The position numbers and the translations under genes were made by a program. 64,000 nt of DNA. Origin: Streptococcus suis (GTDB lineage: Bacteria; Bacillota; Bacilli; Lactobacillales; Streptococcaceae). The stretch covers positions 124,001 to 188,000 of the forward strand of contig NZ_POJD01000142.1 of NCBI RefSeq assembly GCF_002960445.1, written 5' to 3'. Positions 44,023 through 54,081 of the stretch are shown one piece after another (position 1 is the first letter of the stretch; each line of letters opens with the position of its first letter). The notes beneath the pieces are model-generated. The model ran no database searches. It was given only the letters and a program-made list of their open reading frames with translations, and was not told where the DNA came from.

Positions 44023-45281
44023 TATAAACCTTCGTAAAGCGGGAATTGATCTGTCAAAGTACGAACTTCTTGACGGACTTCTTCAAGAACTGCTTCGTTT
44101 TCAGCATTTTCAAGTGCTTTGATAGTCAATTGAGCAACCTTACGTGCTTCTTCTACCCCAAAACCACGGGCAGTAATGGCTGCAGAACCGATACGGATAC
44201 CGCTGGTCTTAAATGGTGAGAGTTTTTCGTAAGGGATTGAGTTTTTATTGAGAGTAATATTTACTTCATCTAGGAGATGTTGAGCAACCTTTCCGTTTTC
44301 AACGACTTTGGTCACATCAACTAAGAAGAGATGGTTATCTGTTCCACCTGTGATGACCTTGAAATTAGGGTTGGCAAGGAAGACTTCTGCCATTGCCTTG
44401 CTGTTATCAATAATTTTCTGAGCGTAATCTTTAAAGGCTGGGTCTAAGACTTCTTTGAAGGACACAGCTTTCGCAGCGATAACATGCTCAAGCGGACCAC
44501 CTTGGATACCAGGGAAGATAGCTGAGTTAATTTTCTTAATGAGCGCTTCATCATTGGTCAAAATCAAACCACCACGAGGTCCACGGAGGGTTTTGTGGGT
44601 TGTAGTCGTTGTGATATGAGCATGAGGAACTGGGTTTGGATGGAGGCCAGCTGCTACAAGACCAGCGATATGGGCCATATCCACCATCAATTTAGCACCA
44701 ACTGCGTCTGCGATTTCACGGAATTTTGCAAAATCAATGGTACGAGCATAGGCTGAAGCACCTGCTACAATCAGTTTAGGCTGCACTTCTTTTGCCTGCT
44801 CTAAAATAGCATCATAGTCAAGCAAACCAGTTTCTTCGTCAACGTTGTAAGCCACAAAGTTATAGGTTTGTCCTGAGAAGCTTACTGCAGCACCGTGGGT
44901 TAAGTGACCACCGGCTGACAGGTCCATACCCATGACAGTGTCACCTGGCTCGATTAAGGCCATGTAAGCCGCGCAGTTGGCTTGGCTACCTGAGTGTGGC
45001 TGAACGTTAGCATACTGAGCACCAAAGATTTCTTTAGCACGTTCAATAGCAAGACTTTCGATGACGTCAACGCACTCTGTACCACCATAGTAACGACGAC
45101 CTGGATAGCCTTCGGCATACTTGTTGGTTAAAATAGAACCTTGGGCAGCCATAACGGCTTTAGTCACTACGTTTTCAGAGGCAATCAATTCAATATTGTT
45201 TTGCTGGCGTGCTTCTTCTGCTTTAATAGCCTCCCAAACTTCTTTGTCGAATTCTTTGAAATCTACTTTGTCAAAAATCAT
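44022..45281 (-). CDS. glyA: Serine hydroxymethyltransferase
   Basis: 419 residues. PLP enzyme converting serine and tetrahydrofolate to glycine and methylene-THF. N-terminal [38 protein letters not shown], and the PLP lysine in [18 protein letters not shown]. Full length. The methylene-THF it makes feeds thyA and trmFO elsewhere in the window. Promoter TATAAT near 45384 on the - strand. Confidence 0.97.
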   Translation of the reverse strand: MIFDKVDFKEFDKEVWEAIKAEEARQQNNIELIASENVVTKAVMAAQGSILTNKYAEGYPGRRYYGGTECVDVIESLAIERAKEIFGAQYANVQPHSGSQANCAAYMALIEPGDTVMGMDLSAGGHLTHGAAVSFSGQTYNFVAYNVDEETGLLDYDAILEQAKEVQPKLIVAGASAYARTIDFAKFREIADAVGAKLMVDMAHIAGLVAAGLHPNPVPHAHITTTTTHKTLRGPRGGLILTNDEALIKKINSAIFPGIQGGPLEHVIAAKAVSFKEVLDPAFKDYAQKIIDNSKAMAEVFLANPNFKVITGGTDNHLFLVDVTKVVENGKVAQHLLDEVNITLNKNSIPYEKLSPFKTSGIRIGSAAITARGFGVEEARKVAQLTIKALENAENEAVLEEVRQEVRTLTDQFPLYEGL

Positions 45282-45401
45282 TTACGGTACTCCTTTATAA
45301 GTGCTTGATAAAACAATAGTGCAGTTTGTCAGATTTATATCCCAAATGCTCGTAAAAACACTATGCTTACTTGCAGTTTCAGTATAATGCGACTAAATCA
45401 A

Positions 45402-46001
45402 CTATTCAAATTCTATCTCAGGTACTTCTTTCATGATAGTTTCACGACTAATCGCTCCCTGGCGTAAAATTCGTGCTTTTGGTCCAGAAAGGTCCAAGAT
45501 AGTAGAATCAATGCCCGTTAAGGCATTGTCATCAGCCACTCCTTCCAATTTTTCAGAGAATTGTGATAGAAGTTTGGTAAACTCTTTTCCACTTTCTCGC
45601 CCCGAAACGTTAGCAGAAGGTCCGATTAAGGGACCAGTTTCCCTAATCAACTGAAGGGTTTTTTCGTGATTTGGCAGACGAAATCCAACGGTATCCAGTC
45701 CAGAATTAACCCAAAAAGGAACGTTCTTGTTTGCTTTAAGGATAATCGTTAGCGGTCCTGGCATAAACCTATTATACAGTTTTTCCAGAAAAAAGGGTGG
45801 ATTTTGACTGAAAAAATAGATATCGTTCAGATTTGAAACATTTAAGTTCATGGCCTTGTCCCTAGGACGTTGTTTCAACTGATAGACACGATTGACTGCA
45901 TCTTCATTCAAGGCTTGGGCAAAGAGGCCATAGACAGTTTCAGTCGGCAAAACAACAGCCCCACCACTTTCGAGGATTGTTCGGAGTTTATCCAATGTCA
46001 T
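45402..46001 (-). CDS. Threonylcarbamoyl-AMP synthase (Sua5/YciO/YrdC family)
   Basis: 199 residues. The fold's opening GGAVVLPTETVYGLFAQALN and YQLKQRPRDKAMNLN, then RFMPGPLTIILKAN and GPLIGPSANVSGRESG, are the YrdC signature. It makes threonylcarbamoyl-AMP for t6A37 modification of ANN-decoding tRNAs. ATG 46001 (MTLDKLRTIL) follows AGAAAGG; it overlaps the end of prmC by 14 nt. The Sua5 C-terminal domain is absent, so it is a short YrdC-type protein. Confidence 0.9.
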   Translation of the reverse strand: MTLDKLRTILESGGAVVLPTETVYGLFAQALNEDAVNRVYQLKQRPRDKAMNLNVSNLNDIYFFSQNPPFFLEKLYNRFMPGPLTIILKANKNVPFWVNSGLDTVGFRLPNHEKTLQLIRETGPLIGPSANVSGRESGKEFTKLLSQFSEKLEGVADDNALTGIDSTILDLSGPKARILRQGAISRETIMKEVPEIEFE

Positions 46002-46821
46002 CTGCCACAACCTTTCTATCCTGACCGAATTGGTCTTTTATAACGCGAACACGCTTTTCGGGAAAATGCAGGGACAGTAAGTCTGTTAAGGCCTGCCCTT
46101 GCTTGTAGCCAATTTCAAAGTAGAGTTTTCCATTTTCCTTCAAAAATGTCCCTGCCTGCTCCGCAATTTGTCGATAGATGGCCAGCCCATCTTCTTCTGC
46201 GAACAGGGCTAAATGTGGTTCCGATGTTAAAACATTGGCTCCAACTTCGTCCTTGTCGTCTGGTGAGATATAAGGTGGATTGGAAACAATGATATCAAAT
46301 TGACCTGTCACAGCTTGCAAGACATCCGACTGTATGAATTGAACAGAAACCTGATTGCTTCTTGCATTTTCCTGAGCCACTGCCAAGGCATCTTCTGAAA
46401 TATCTACTGCTACCACTTCCCAATCAGGTCTAGCTTTTGCAAGGGAAATTGCAATAGCACCGCTTCCTGTACCGATATCTAAGATACGCAAACCTGCTCT
46501 GCTATTTTCCTGCAAAATCAAATCGACCAATTCTTCCGTTTCTGGTCTTGGAATTAAAACCCGCTCGTCCACCGCAAACTTCAAGTCGTGAAAATCAGCC
46601 TTGCCGATAATGTACTGGGCAGGTCGGTGCTGGGAGAGTTGCTGAAAAATATGGTTTAGTAGCTCTTGGTCAGCTGGACTAACTTCCTGGCGGAGCAAGA
46701 GGAGAAATTCCGTAAAGTTCAGTCCTTTTAAGCCTCGAAAGGTGAAGGACAGGGACTCTGCCTCTTCACCTATTGCTACTAATTCTTCTTCGTATGCTGC
46801 AAATAATTGAGCGTAATTCAT
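45988..46821 (-). CDS. prmC: Peptide chain release factor N5-glutamine methyltransferase
   Basis: 277 residues. It methylates the GGQ glutamine of release factors, whose gene prfA lies directly upstream. N-terminal helical domain; SAM motif ILDIGTGSGAIAISLAKARP; catalytic NPPY in DIIVSNPPYISPDD; RPETEELV just before. The start overlaps the prfA stop by one base. Confidence 0.96.
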   Translation of the reverse strand: MNYAQLFAAYEEELVAIGEEAESLSFTFRGLKGLNFTEFLLLLRQEVSPADQELLNHIFQQLSQHRPAQYIIGKADFHDLKFAVDERVLIPRPETEELVDLILQENSRAGLRILDIGTGSGAIAISLAKARPDWEVVAVDISEDALAVAQENARSNQVSVQFIQSDVLQAVTGQFDIIVSNPPYISPDDKDEVGANVLTSEPHLALFAEEDGLAIYRQIAEQAGTFLKENGKLYFEIGYKQGQALTDLLSLHFPEKRVRVIKDQFGQDRKVVADDIG

Positions 46822-47900
46822 TATTTGTTAAGCTCTTCTAGTTTTTGCGTTTGATCGTAGAGTACAAGGGCATCGACAACTTCGTCCATCTTACCTGACA
46901 AGATGGTATCGAGCTTTTGCAAGGTCAAGCCGATACGATGGTCTGTCACACGGTTTTGCGGGAAGTTGTAAGTACGGATACGCTCTGAACGGTCACCAGT
47001 ACCGATGGTAGATTTACGCTCTGCATCCTGCTCATCTTGGGCAATTTGGGCAAAGTGGTCAGCTACACGGGCACGGATAATCTTCATGGCCTTTTCACGG
47101 TTTTTCTGCTGAGTCCGTTCTTCCTGCATTTCCACCTTGATGTTGGTTGGCAAGTGAACGATACGTACGGCAGTCGCAACCTTGTTGACGTTCTGTCCAC
47201 CAGCACCAGATGCGTGGTAGATATCAACACGGAGGTCTTTTGGATCGATGTCATATTCCACTTCTTCGACTTCTGGCATGATGAGGACAGTTGCTGTTGA
47301 GGTGTGGACACGACCTTGGCTTTCTGTCACAGGGACACGTTGGACACGGTGAGCTCCTGATTCATACTTGAGTTTTGAATAAACGGATTGGCCAGATACC
47401 ATGGCAACCACTTCCTTGATACCACCAACACCGTTATATGAAGCCTCCATGACTTCAAAACGCCAGCCTTGACCTTCTGCATATTTTTGATACATGGTCA
47501 AAAGGTCACCAGCAAAGAGGGCAGCCTCGTCACCACCTGCAGCACCACGGATTTCCAAGATGATGTTTTTGTCATCGTTAGGGTCTTTTGGCAAGAGAAG
47601 GATTTTCAACTTTTCTTCGTAAGCCTCTTTATCAGCCTTAGCTTGTTTGAGTTCTTCCTTAGCCATTTCCTCCAAGTCAGCATCGCCAGAAGATTCTTTG
47701 ATCATCTCTTCTGCATCGACAATGTTTTGAAGTACATTCTTATATTCACGGTAGGCTGTTACTGTATCACGAGTTGCCGCTTCTTCTTTGGACAACTCCA
47801 TAAAACGCTTGGTATCGCTGACCACATCAGGGTCAGACAACAATTCACCAAGTTCCTCGTAGCGATCTTCCACCGCCTGTAATTGATCGTAGATGTTCAT
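46821..47900 (-). CDS. prfA: Peptide chain release factor 1
   Basis: 359 residues. Recognises UAA and UAG. The GGQ loop is in [20 protein letters not shown]; the stop-codon-recognition PVT tripeptide is in [20 protein letters not shown] 47900 is preceded by TTAATATCTTAATCTT without a Shine-Dalgarno sequence; the nearest (AGAAAGGAAC, about 48014-48023 on the + coordinates) is on the other side of hairpin repeat E3. This repeats the situation at carA and carB. Confidence 0.97.
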   Translation of the reverse strand: MNIYDQLQAVEDRYEELGELLSDPDVVSDTKRFMELSKEEAATRDTVTAYREYKNVLQNIVDAEEMIKESSGDADLEEMAKEELKQAKADKEAYEEKLKILLLPKDPNDDKNIILEIRGAAGGDEAALFAGDLLTMYQKYAEGQGWRFEVMEASYNGVGGIKEVVAMVSGQSVYSKLKYESGAHRVQRVPVTESQGRVHTSTATVLIMPEVEEVEYDIDPKDLRVDIYHASGAGGQNVNKVATAVRIVHLPTNIKVEMQEERTQQKNREKAMKIIRARVADHFAQIAQDEQDAERKSTIGTGDRSERIRTYNFPQNRVTDHRIGLTLQKLDTILSGKMDEVVDALVLYDQTQKLEELNK

Positions 47901-47916
47901 AAGATTAAGATATTAA

Positions 47917-48007
47917 GGGCGTTAAACGAACAAAGCAAAAATAGGAGTTTTGACGAAGGACGAAAGCGTCCTAGGAAAAACTATCATTTTTGCACAGTTC
48001 GTAGCCC
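47917..48007 (-). repeat. Start-codon-proximal hairpin repeat, copy E3 (before prfA)
   Basis: Pairs on + coordinates: GGGC/GCCC (47917-47920 with 48004-48007), ACGAAC/GTTCGT (47926-47931 with 47997-48002), GCAAAAAT/ATTTTTGC (47935-47942 with 47986-47993), and the inner GGACG/CGTCC (47958-47962 with 47967-47971). Sixteen nt separate it from the prfA ATG. Confidence 0.9.
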
Positions 48008-48049
48008 GAATTCAGTTCCTTTCTAAATATTTGACCGAACACACTTCTA

Positions 48050-48068
48050 GTTAGCTTGTAGGGCGTGT
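48050..48068 (-). repeat. Truncated hairpin-repeat fragment
   Basis: On the - strand this reads as the first arm of the repeat (CGCCCTACAAGCT) but then diverges; the matching second arm is missing. A second fragment (GGCTACGAACTGTG) lies at 48342-48355. Confidence 0.7.
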
Positions 48069-48089
48069 GCAGTTCTATTAAGATACAAA

Positions 48090-48179
48090 GCCCGTTAAAC
48101 AAGCACAGTCAAAATAGGAATTTTGACCAAGTGTTACAAACACTTGGAGAAATTATCTTTTTGACACAGCTTGTAGGGC
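48090..48179 (-). repeat. Start-codon-proximal hairpin repeat, copy E4
   Basis: GCCC/GGGC (48090-48093 with 48176-48179), ACAAGC/GCTTGT (48099-48104 with 48169-48174), GTCAAAA/TTTTGAC (48108-48114 with 48159-48165), inner CCAAGTGTT/AACACTTGG (48127-48135 with 48139-48147). Same orientation as E3; its downstream tail TTTGTATCTTAAT matches those before carB and prfA. Confidence 0.9.
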
Positions 48180-48203
48180 GTGTTCAATTCCATTGAGATA
48201 TTC

Positions 48204-48296
48204 ATGCCGTTAAGCGACTCAAAGGAAATTAGGAATTCTGACGTGGAAACTTCGATTTCTAGAAAGAATTATCTATTTCCACAGAGTCGTAGGCGT
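48204..48296 (-). repeat. Start-codon-proximal hairpin repeat, copy E5
   Basis: ATGCC/GGCGT (48204-48208 with 48292-48296, one G-T), CGACTC/GAGTCG (48215-48220 with 48284-48289), GGAAAT/ATTTCC (48224-48229 with 48275-48280). Same orientation as E3 and E4. With E3, E4 and two fragments it fills most of the 505-nt tdk-prfA gap. Confidence 0.85.
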
Positions 48297-48405
48297 ATTC
48301 AGTTCTGTTCGTATTGTCACAGGACTCAGCTAGAACAGGCACAGTTCGTAGCCTGTTTTCGGTTTTTCATAAATCGTGCCTTCAGCCTTTGATTTAAAAC
48401 CTTAG

Positions 48406-48981
48406 TTACAGTTCAATTTCCGGCGAAAAATAATGTTTGCGGCAAACCGGGATGTAGGTTTCATTTCCACCGATTTGAATTTGAGCGCCTTCATAGGTTG
48501 GCTTACCATCTTGCGTTCGCAAAACCATGGTGGCTTTCTTGGAACAATATTGGCAGATTGTTTTAATCTCATCCAATTTATCGGCCAACAGCAACAAGTG
48601 TTGGGAACCTTCAAACAGTTCATTTCGGAAATCATTTTTTAGACCAAAGGCCATAACTGGAACATCCAATTCATCTACCACTCGTGCCAAGTCATAGACA
48701 TGGTGGCGACGAAGGAATTGGGCTTCATCAATCAAAACACAATAAGGACGAGGTTCCATTTTCTGAATGTAACCAAAGATGTCCATCTCATCATCAATTG
48801 CTACTGCTTCACGTCGCATACCAATACGACTTGAAACAACACCAAAGGCATCGCGGGTATCCAAGGCAGAAGTCATAATGACGACAGGCTTACCCTGCTC
48901 TTCATAGTTATGGGCAACTTTAAGAATTTCAATGGTTTTACCAGAATTCATCGTCCCATATTTATAGTATAATTGAGCCAC
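48406..48981 (-). CDS. tdk: Thymidine kinase
   Basis: 191 residues, type II. P-loop [19 protein letters not shown] lid-proximal motif, and zinc-binding cysteines in [14 protein letters not shown] with VCRKHY near the C-terminus. It phosphorylates thymidine for salvage. The start is GTG at 48981, preceded by GGAAAGTGAAAA. Commonly upstream of prfA in streptococci, as here, but separated by the repeat array. Confidence 0.96.
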   Translation of the reverse strand: MAQLYYKYGTMNSGKTIEILKVAHNYEEQGKPVVIMTSALDTRDAFGVVSSRIGMRREAVAIDDEMDIFGYIQKMEPRPYCVLIDEAQFLRRHHVYDLARVVDELDVPVMAFGLKNDFRNELFEGSQHLLLLADKLDEIKTICQYCSKKATMVLRTQDGKPTYEGAQIQIGGNETYIPVCRKHYFSPEIEL

Positions 48982-49079
48982 TTTTCACTTTCCAATCTTA
49001 AAATTTCACTCCTTCCATTCTATCATAATTTGACCATTTAGGAAATAGAAAAACAAGCCCGATTTGAGCTTGTTTGATA

Positions 49080-49304
49080 TTAGGACCAAGGTAATGATAA
49101 GAAATTTCCGACACACTCAAAAATAATTTTAGCAACTTTTGGTTTCCACTTGTATAGCATGACACATCCATAGATTAAGCTGAAGAAGGAGAATGTGATC
49201 AATAATGGGCCTTCCCATACACTTTTGGCAAAAACAGTTGCCACTAGATACAAAAACAGACCGGCAAGCAGGAATGAAAACACCATACGATAAACATAGT
49301 TCAT
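49080..49304 (-). CDS. Small two-helix membrane protein
   Basis: 74 residues with two hydrophobic helices (FSFLLAGLFLYLVATVF and LLITFSFFSLIYGCVMLY). ATG 49304 follows AGGAGGTG at ideal distance; the longer frame to 49358 has no such site. Family and function unknown. It lies between tdk and the + strand tautomerase. Confidence 0.65.
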   Translation of the reverse strand: MNYVYRMVFSFLLAGLFLYLVATVFAKSVWEGPLLITFSFFSLIYGCVMLYKWKPKVAKIIFECVGNFLSLPWS

Positions 49305-49426
49305 AAGCCAACACCTCCTATGTACGTGTAGAATAGCACAGATTGTAAGCGATGTCAATTATTTACTTATAGAAAGCAGGTGAAATTTATGCTATACTGA
49401 AACTAGCAAAATAAAGGAGAAACGAT

Positions 49427-49609
49427 ATGCCATTTGTACGTATTGATTTGTTTGAAGGACGCACGGAGGAACAAAAGATTGCCCTTGCGCGTGAAGTAAC
49501 AGAGGTTGTATCCCGTAATACCAACGCGCCAAAGGAAGCCATCCATGTCTTCATCAATGACATGCCTGAAGGAACCTACTACCCACAAGGCGAAATGAAA
49601 CGCAAATAA
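49427..49609 (+). CDS. 4-oxalocrotonate tautomerase family protein
   Basis: 60 residues, the size of the small tautomerases. The catalytic N-terminal proline directly follows Met (MPFVRIDLFEGRTEEQK), and Arg 11 is in EGRTEEQ. No catabolic pathway genes are adjacent, so its substrate is unknown. Promoter TGCTATACT near 49391, AAAGGAGAAACG before the ATG. It runs opposite to its neighbours. Confidence 0.9.
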   Translation: MPFVRIDLFEGRTEEQKIALAREVTEVVSRNTNAPKEAIHVFINDMPEGTYYPQGEMKRK

Positions 49610-49612
49610 GAG

Positions 49613-49650
49613 AAAACACTCTTGCAACTAGATGCAGGAGTGTTTCTTTG
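49613..49650. terminator. Bidirectional terminator between tautomerase and lepA
   Basis: AAACACTCTTGCA/TGCAGGAGTGTTT with loop ACTAGA; T-run on +, and A-rich left flank giving a U-run on -. It serves the converging genes. Confidence 0.85.
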
Positions 49651-49658
49651 TATCAAGA

Positions 49659-51491
49659 TTATTTCTTATCGTCTTCATCCATGCTGAGAACGCTGAGGAA
49701 GGCTTCTTGTGGTACTTCTACGGAACCGATTGCCTTCATCCGTTTCTTCCCAGCTTTTTGTTTTTCTAGGAGTTTACGTTTACGGGAAACGTCACCACCA
49801 TAACACTTGGCCAAAACGTTTTTGCGAAGGGCCTTGATGTCGCTACGAGCAACGATTTTCTGACCGATAGCTGCTTGGATTGGCACTTCAAATTGCTGAC
49901 GAGGGATGATTTTCTTGAGCTTGTCCACGATGATTTTCCCACGTTCGTAGGCAAATTCCTTGTGTACGATAAAGCTGAGTGCATCGACCTTGTCGCCATT
50001 GAGGAGAATATCCATTTTCACCAGCTTAGATGAACGGTATTCCGAAATCTCATAGTCGAAGCTGGCATAACCACGAGTGGATGACTTGAGTTTATCAAAG
50101 AAATCAAAGACAATCTCCGCAAGCGGAATTTGGTAGATGACATTGACACGATTATCATCGATATAATCCATGGTTACAAAGTCACCACGCTTGCGTTGAG
50201 CCAATTCCATGACTGCACCGACATATTCCTGTGGTACCATGATTTGTGCTTTAACGTAAGGCTCCTCAATATTGGCAATCTTAGTTGGGTCTGGGAACTC
50301 TGACGGGTTGGCCACATCAATAGACTCTCCGTCTGTCATATTGACATGGTAAACTACCGACGGAGCTGTCATGATCAGGTCAATGTTAAACTCACGCTCA
50401 ATCCGTTCTTGGATAACATCCATGTGCAAGAGCCCCAAGAAGCCACAACGGAAACCAAAGCCAAGGGCCTGCGATGTTTCTGGTTCAAACTGCAAGCTTG
50501 CATCGTTAAGCTGGAGTTTTTCTAAAGCTTCACGGAGGTCATTGTACTTGTTGGAATCGATTGGATAGATACCTGCAAAGACCATTGGGTTCATCTGCTT
50601 GTAGCCTGCAAGTGGCTCGCTGGCAGGATTTTCAGCCAAGGTCACCGTATCACCGACACGGGTATCTGCAACCGTCTTGATAGAAGCTGCGATATAACCA
50701 ACGTCACCAGTCGCTAGGTAATCACGACCAATTGCTTTTGGTGTGAAAATCCCCACTTCCGTCACATCGAAAGTCTTGCCATTGCTCATCATCTGGATGG
50801 TATCGCCTGGTTTTACCACACCATTAACGATACGAACTTGCAAGATAACGCCACGGTAAGGATCATAAACTGAGTCAAAAATCAAGGCTTGAAGCGGTGC
50901 AGCGACATCACCAGTCGGTGCTGGAACTTTCTCTACGATTTGCTCCAAGATTTCCTCAATACCAATACCAGCCTTAGCCGATGTTGGTACAGCTTCTGAG
51001 GCGTCCAAACCAATCACATCTTCAATTTCCTGACGGACACGTTCTGGGTCTGCTGCTGGTAGGTCAATCTTGTTAATGATTGGTAGGATTTCCAAATCAT
51101 TATCCAAGGCCAGATAAACGTTAGCCAAGGTCTGTGCTTCAATACCTTGAGCCGCATCCACCACCAAGATTGCTCCTTCACAAGCTGCAAGAGAACGAGA
51201 TACTTCATAGGTAAAGTCCACGTGTCCTGGCGTGTCAATCAAGTGGAAAATGTAGGTTTCCCCATCTTTAGCCTTGTAATTGAGCTGAACAGCGTTCAAT
51301 TTGATGGTAATACCGCGTTCACGCTCCAAGTCCATGCTGTCGAGTAACTGAGCCTGCATTTCCCGACTGGAAACTGTTTCTGTTTTTTCAAGAATGCGGT
51401 CAGCCAAGGTTGATTTTCCATGGTCAATATGGGCAATAATGGAGAAATTACGGATTTTCTCCTGTCGTTTTTTCAATTCTTCTAAATTCAT
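49659..51491 (-). CDS. lepA: Elongation factor 4 (LepA), ribosomal back-translocase-type GTPase
   Basis: 610 residues. GTPase motifs [30 protein letters not shown]; then EF-G-like domains and the LepA-specific C-terminal domain ([20 protein letters not shown], with [15 protein letters not shown]). It acts on stalled or assembling ribosomes. Full length, no anomalies. Confidence 0.97.
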   Translation of the reverse strand: MNLEELKKRQEKIRNFSIIAHIDHGKSTLADRILEKTETVSSREMQAQLLDSMDLERERGITIKLNAVQLNYKAKDGETYIFHLIDTPGHVDFTYEVSRSLAACEGAILVVDAAQGIEAQTLANVYLALDNDLEILPIINKIDLPAADPERVRQEIEDVIGLDASEAVPTSAKAGIGIEEILEQIVEKVPAPTGDVAAPLQALIFDSVYDPYRGVILQVRIVNGVVKPGDTIQMMSNGKTFDVTEVGIFTPKAIGRDYLATGDVGYIAASIKTVADTRVGDTVTLAENPASEPLAGYKQMNPMVFAGIYPIDSNKYNDLREALEKLQLNDASLQFEPETSQALGFGFRCGFLGLLHMDVIQERIEREFNIDLIMTAPSVVYHVNMTDGESIDVANPSEFPDPTKIANIEEPYVKAQIMVPQEYVGAVMELAQRKRGDFVTMDYIDDNRVNVIYQIPLAEIVFDFFDKLKSSTRGYASFDYEISEYRSSKLVKMDILLNGDKVDALSFIVHKEFAYERGKIIVDKLKKIIPRQQFEVPIQAAIGQKIVARSDIKALRKNVLAKCYGGDVSRKRKLLEKQKAGKKRMKAIGSVEVPQEAFLSVLSMDEDDKK

Positions 51492-51585
51492 GTTTCTTCC
51501 TCTACAAGAGTATTACTCTTTATTATATCAAAAATCCTAAGAACTTGCCATAAGAAAAACACCTAGAAACTAGGTGTCTGCTCTG

Positions 51586-51999
51586 CTATTTCCCCAACCA
51601 TAAGGCGATTTCACGGTGAGCAGCTTCTATGCTGTCAGATCCGTGAACAACATTTGCCACAATACCATCTATGGGTGCAGTGGCGAAATCTCCTCGAATG
51701 GTTCCAGGTAGGGCATTGACTGGATTGGTAGCCCCCATCATATCTCGCCAAGATTTGACGACTTCCGGTCCTTCTAAAATCCCAGCAATGACTGGTCCGC
51801 TGGTCATGTAGTCAACCAAGAGCGGAAAGAAAGGTTTGTCTGTTAAATGCTCGTAATGTTGAGCGACCAAGTCCTCCGTCGCTGTCATCATGTTTAGATC
51901 ACGAATGGCAAATCCACGACGTTCCACTCTGCTGAGAATTTGCCCCACCAGTCCACGTTTGATAGCATCAGGTTTGATAATGAAAAATGTTTGTTCCAT
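51586..51999 (-). CDS. ndk: Nucleoside diphosphate kinase
   Basis: 137 residues. Active-site His in [20 protein letters not shown]-terminal [18 protein letters not shown]. It balances nucleoside triphosphate pools. The ATG follows AGGAGGTTTTT and lies 9 nt downstream of the engB stop, so the two genes are co-transcribed. A hairpin AACACCTAG/CTAGGTGTCTG at 51559-51580 could terminate transcription. Confidence 0.95.
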   Translation of the reverse strand: MEQTFFIIKPDAIKRGLVGQILSRVERRGFAIRDLNMMTATEDLVAQHYEHLTDKPFFPLLVDYMTSGPVIAGILEGPEVVKSWRDMMGATNPVNALPGTIRGDFATAPIDGIVANVVHGSDSIEAAHREIALWLGK

Positions 52000-52008
52000 A
52001 AAAACCTC

Positions 52009-52596
52009 CTAGATCTCACTCAGGATAGCATCCCAAGCCTGGTCATAACCATGGCGGGTTTCGGATGAAAAGACGACAAACTGGTCATTTTTATCGAAAT
52101 CCAATTTCTTTTTGATAATGGATTCATGCTTGTTCCATTTACCACGTGGAATTTTATCTGCCTTGGTCGCAACGATGATGACTGGAATTTCATAGTATTT
52201 TAAAAACTCATACATTTGGACATCGTCAGCCGATGGCTCGTGGCGCATATCAACCAAGCTAACGACCACGCGTAAATTATCGCGACTGGTCAAGTATTCC
52301 TCAATCATCTTGCCCCATTTAGCACGCTCAGCCTTAGAAACCTTGGCATAGCCATAGCCTGGCACATCGACAAAACGGATCTTGTCATCAATATTGTAAA
52401 AGTTTAGCTGCTGAGTTTTACCAGGTTTACCTGAAGTACGAGCTAAATTTTTTCTTCCCAAAAGGGTATTGATAAAGGAAGATTTTCCAACGTTTGACCG
52501 ACCAGCCAGGGCGATTTCAGGAATATCGTCATCTGGGTATTGGGCCTTTGAAACTGCACTCAGCAGAATTTCAGCATTGTGTGTATTGATTTCCAT
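52009..52596 (-). CDS. engB: Ribosome biogenesis GTPase YsxC/EngB
   Basis: 195 residues. G1 [17 protein letters not shown]3 [12 protein letters not shown]4 TKADKIP. Essential GTPase in 50S assembly. Downstream of clpX, the usual order in streptococci and bacilli. AGAGGTAAAG precedes the ATG. Confidence 0.96.
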   Translation of the reverse strand: MEINTHNAEILLSAVSKAQYPDDDIPEIALAGRSNVGKSSFINTLLGRKNLARTSGKPGKTQQLNFYNIDDKIRFVDVPGYGYAKVSKAERAKWGKMIEEYLTSRDNLRVVVSLVDMRHEPSADDVQMYEFLKYYEIPVIIVATKADKIPRGKWNKHESIIKKKLDFDKNDQFVVFSSETRHGYDQAWDAILSEI

Positions 52597-52657
52597 TCTT
52601 TACCTCTCATAAATAAGGGGGAGAAAGCTAATTGCTTATCACCCCTAATGATCATTT

Positions 52658-53884
52658 TTAGGCAGTTTCTAGCAATGGCTTTTCCTTGCCATCTACTGCT
52701 GCTTTTGTAACACGAACACGTTTGACCTCATCTTGACTTGGAACTTCAAACATGACATCTAACATGGTTTCTTCGATAATAGAACGAAGTCCACGCGCTC
52801 CTGTTTTCCGCTCAATCGCCTTCTCAGCAATGGCCAACAAGGCATCCTCGTCAAAATCCAACTCTACATCATCGTAAGACAAGAGGGTTTGATATTGTTT
52901 AACCAGAGCATTCTTAGGTTCCGTCAAGATACGCACCAAGTCCTCGGTTGTTAACTGGTCTAAAGCTGCAAATACAGGTAGACGACCAATCAACTCTGGA
53001 ATGATACCAAACTTTTGAATATCATCAGCAATGATGTGTTGCATGTAAGACTCTTTTTCATCAATGGCACGATTGTTTTGACCGAAACCGATGATTTTCT
53101 CACCTAGACGTTGCTTGACAATTTCCTCAATCCCGTCAAAAGCACCACCTACGATGAATAAAATGTTTTTGGTATCCACATGGATCATTTCTTGGTTAGG
53201 ATGCTTGCGTCCGCCTTGTGGTGGCACGCTGGCAACTGTTCCCTCAATGATTTTCAAGAGAGCCTGTTGGACACCTTCACCCGAAACATCGCGGGTAATG
53301 GACACATTTTCACCTTTTTTGGCAATCTTATCAATTTCATCCACATAGATAATCCCTCGTTCTGCGCGGTCAATGTTAAAATCCGCCGCCTGCAAAAGCT
53401 TGAGGAGAATATTTTCTACGTCCTCACCGACATAACCCGCCTCAGTAAGAGCGGTCGCATCCGCAATGGCAAATGGAACATTCAGACTTTTGGCTAAAGT
53501 TTGAGCCAAGAAGGTCTTACCAGAACCAGTTGGACCAATCATAAGGATGTTTGATTTTTGCAAATCAACATCGTTCTCATCACGGTTATCTTGGAAATTT
53601 ATCCGCTTGTAGTGGTTGTAGACTGCTACTGCCAAGGCGCGTTTAGCACGGTCCTGTCCGATAACATAATTGTTTAAAATATTGAGTAATTCCTGTGGCT
53701 TTGGAGTGTCAGCCAGGTCAGTCAATACTTCTTCTGCCAATTCTTCTCGAATAATTTCCTGAGCCAGCTCCACACATTCATTACAGATGAACACATTGTT
53801 TCCAGCGATAATTTTTTTAACTTCTTCTTGATTTTTCCCGCAAAATGAGCAATAAATTAACTCATGGTTATGCTTAACAGCCAT
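52658..53884 (-). CDS. clpX: ATP-dependent Clp protease ATP-binding subunit ClpX
   Basis: 408 residues. N-terminal C4 zinc finger ([11 protein letters not shown] then [11 protein letters not shown]), Walker [13 protein letters not shown], Walker [12 protein letters not shown], sensor and RKH-type pore region. The IGF-type ClpP-docking loop appears as IIGFGQN. It unfolds tagged substrates for ClpP. It follows a 57-residue membrane protein and folA. Confidence 0.97.
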   Translation of the reverse strand: MAVKHNHELIYCSFCGKNQEEVKKIIAGNNVFICNECVELAQEIIREELAEEVLTDLADTPKPQELLNILNNYVIGQDRAKRALAVAVYNHYKRINFQDNRDENDVDLQKSNILMIGPTGSGKTFLAQTLAKSLNVPFAIADATALTEAGYVGEDVENILLKLLQAADFNIDRAERGIIYVDEIDKIAKKGENVSITRDVSGEGVQQALLKIIEGTVASVPPQGGRKHPNQEMIHVDTKNILFIVGGAFDGIEEIVKQRLGEKIIGFGQNNRAIDEKESYMQHIIADDIQKFGIIPELIGRLPVFAALDQLTTEDLVRILTEPKNALVKQYQTLLSYDDVELDFDEDALLAIAEKAIERKTGARGLRSIIEETMLDVMFEVPSQDEVKRVRVTKAAVDGKEKPLLETA

Positions 53885-53905
53885 TTATCTCCTCTTTCAT
53901 ATCTC

Positions 53906-54079
53906 TTATCTAAACAAAAATCCATATACAGCATGGATGCTATTGACTAAATTGGTAAAAGCGTTCAATAGAAACAAAATCGCTAAACCAAATCTTTTCT
54001 TTTTAAAGGCTTGAATTGCACAAAGAACACAGATTCCACATAGAAATGCTGTAAACAAACCGAATAAACTTCTCTCCAT
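53906..54079 (-). CDS. Small membrane protein between folA and clpX
   Basis: 57 residues from ATG 54079: MERSLFGLFTAFLCGICVLC, a KKKRF turn, then LAILFLLNAFTNLVNSIHAV and a short end. Two hydrophobic helices joined by a basic turn. It starts 2 nt after the folA stop (54082) and ends 21 nt before clpX, so it belongs to the folA-clpX-engB-ndk transcript. A small gene in this position is common in streptococci. Function unknown. Confidence 0.65.
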   Translation of the reverse strand: MERSLFGLFTAFLCGICVLCAIQAFKKKRFGLAILFLLNAFTNLVNSIHAVYGFLFR

Positions 54080-54081
54080 GC

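Noticed and set aside
45282-45401. Glycine riboswitch or T-box before glyA
   Set aside because: The 120-nt gap is too short and shows only a promoter; no aptamer or T-box sequence is visible.
47917-48296. CRISPR array between tdk and prfA
   Set aside because: Copies are not identical direct repeats with spacers; each is a self-folding unit with diverged stems, and no cas genes occur.
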